Assembly (NCBI GenBank): GCA_014376575.1 | Contig: JACMRF010000077.1 | Coordinates: forward strand, 1-6,016 | DNA from: Undibacterium sp. | Lineage (GTDB): Bacteria; Pseudomonadota; Gammaproteobacteria; Burkholderiales; Burkholderiaceae | Reading direction: 5' to 3' | Length of the DNA: 6,016 nucleotides | Notes under the pieces: model-generated | Databases searched by the model: none | What the model saw: the letters and a program-made list of their open reading frames with translations, nothing else | What the model was told of the DNA's origin: nothing | Shown: positions 5,714-6,016 of the stretch, one piece after another | Position numbering within the stretch: the first letter of the stretch is position 1 | How the letters are laid out: the number at the start of each line of letters is the position of its first letter | Program-made: the position numbers and the translations under genes

Positions 5714-5854
5714 GAGACCTTTAAACTAAGCAGTCAAACCGCCGCGCTTAGGTCAATTTCCATTTTTTAATTTAAATGCACTCATTCCTGAGTGGTTTTC
5801 TTTTAAAAACTCGTCATTTTGGCAAACTTATGCCAATAACAGAACGATTTCATT
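5714..5854 (-). repeat. Right copy of inverted IS end
   Basis: Reverse complement of 1-141, with 137 of 141 positions matching by my hand alignment. It starts with GAGACCTTT (5714-5722), then a five-base block that differs from the left copy at three positions, then an almost perfect 127-base match ending at 5854. It is the 3' untranslated tail of the transposase gene at 5894-6016, about 180 bases from stop codon to tip. Three of the four differences cluster near the tip (5723-5727), so this end may have decayed or been rewritten there. It contains both hairpins described for the left copy. Confidence 0.85.
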
Positions 5855-5893
5855 CCGTTCCCCTGCTTTTACCTATTTTTTGGCGCAACGGTC

Positions 5894-6016
5894 CTAGCCA
5901 GTCTGCAAATCTCGCTGAATCGCCACTCCTCGCTTGAGATTGTAAGCCATACACATCAAACCAAATCGCGTGAAATTACGCACCCGTCCAAGGTATCTTG
6001 CCTGACCCATACCATC
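5894..6016 (-). mobile_element. C-terminus of an IS4/IS5-superfamily transposase (partial, runs off window)
   Basis: The last 40 codons of a minus-strand gene, open to the window edge and ending at TAG 5894-5896. The segment GMGQARYLGRVRNFTRFGLM followed by CMAYNLKRGVAIQR matches the C-terminal pattern of IS5-type DDE transposases, where an ARY.G..R stretch is followed by a hydrophobic helix ending in NLKR. The catalytic residues would lie upstream, outside the window. The gene points into the window toward the IS end at 5714. Whether it is intact cannot be seen. The exact IS5 subgroup is not certain. Confidence 0.8.

Noticed and set aside
1..6016. CRISPR array, tRNA, rRNA or riboswitch.
   Set aside because: No regularly spaced short repeats, no cloverleaf-like segment and no recognisable riboswitch core were seen on either strand.

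Overview
The window reads as bacterial, probably proteobacterial (inference): Shine-Dalgarno-led genes, AT-rich intergenic DNA, an AraC/cupin regulator, a MEDS (DcmR sensory) domain protein, a copper P-type ATPase remnant and IS5- and IS3-type transposase pieces. A beta- or gammaproteobacterium, possibly a methylotroph relative, would fit, but nothing here fixes the genus. The sequence looks like an accessory, decaying region. Four protein-coding genes look intact; the rest are pseudogenes or remnants.

Layout. Bases 1-141 and 5714-5854 are inverted copies of one sequence (about 137 of 141 positions identical). The right copy lies just downstream of the 3' end of an IS4/IS5-superfamily transposase read on the minus strand (5894-6016, running off the window). 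The left copy starts at base 1, so its transposase should lie just outside. Two inward-pointing copies of one insertion sequence therefore bracket about 5.57 kb, like a composite transposon.

Inside, left to right: a remnant of a minus-strand operon (about 142-282) with a possible ECF-sigma-type promoter, a broken tiny membrane peptide and the truncated start of another gene; an intact AraC-family regulator (383-1324, minus); a divergent promoter region with a perfect dyad (1347-1359); a carboxymuconolactone decarboxylase/AhpD-like gene broken by a frameshift and an amber stop (1474-2042, plus); an intact SRPBCC protein (2227-2649, plus); a hairpin between convergent genes; a MEDS-domain gene with one amber stop (2698-3243, minus); an IS3-family transposase scrap abutting its 5' end (3248-3394); an intact two-gene unit on the minus strand, an AhpD-like protein (4422-5003) followed by S-methyl-5'-thioadenosine phosphorylase (3541-4386); the last 48 or so codons of a copA-type ATPase (5115-5285, minus); and a gene-poor stretch up to the right IS copy.

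How the genes may work together: the left half resembles a regulator diverging from its target, with AraC next to a CMD-family peroxidase-like gene and an SRPBCC ligand-binding protein downstream. The likely target is now dead. The right half pairs a second, intact CMD-family protein with a methylthioadenosine salvage enzyme in one likely transcript. Several independent breaks and IS scraps suggest a mosaic of fragments under weak selection, with mtnP, the second CMD gene, the SRPBCC gene and the AraC gene as the survivors.
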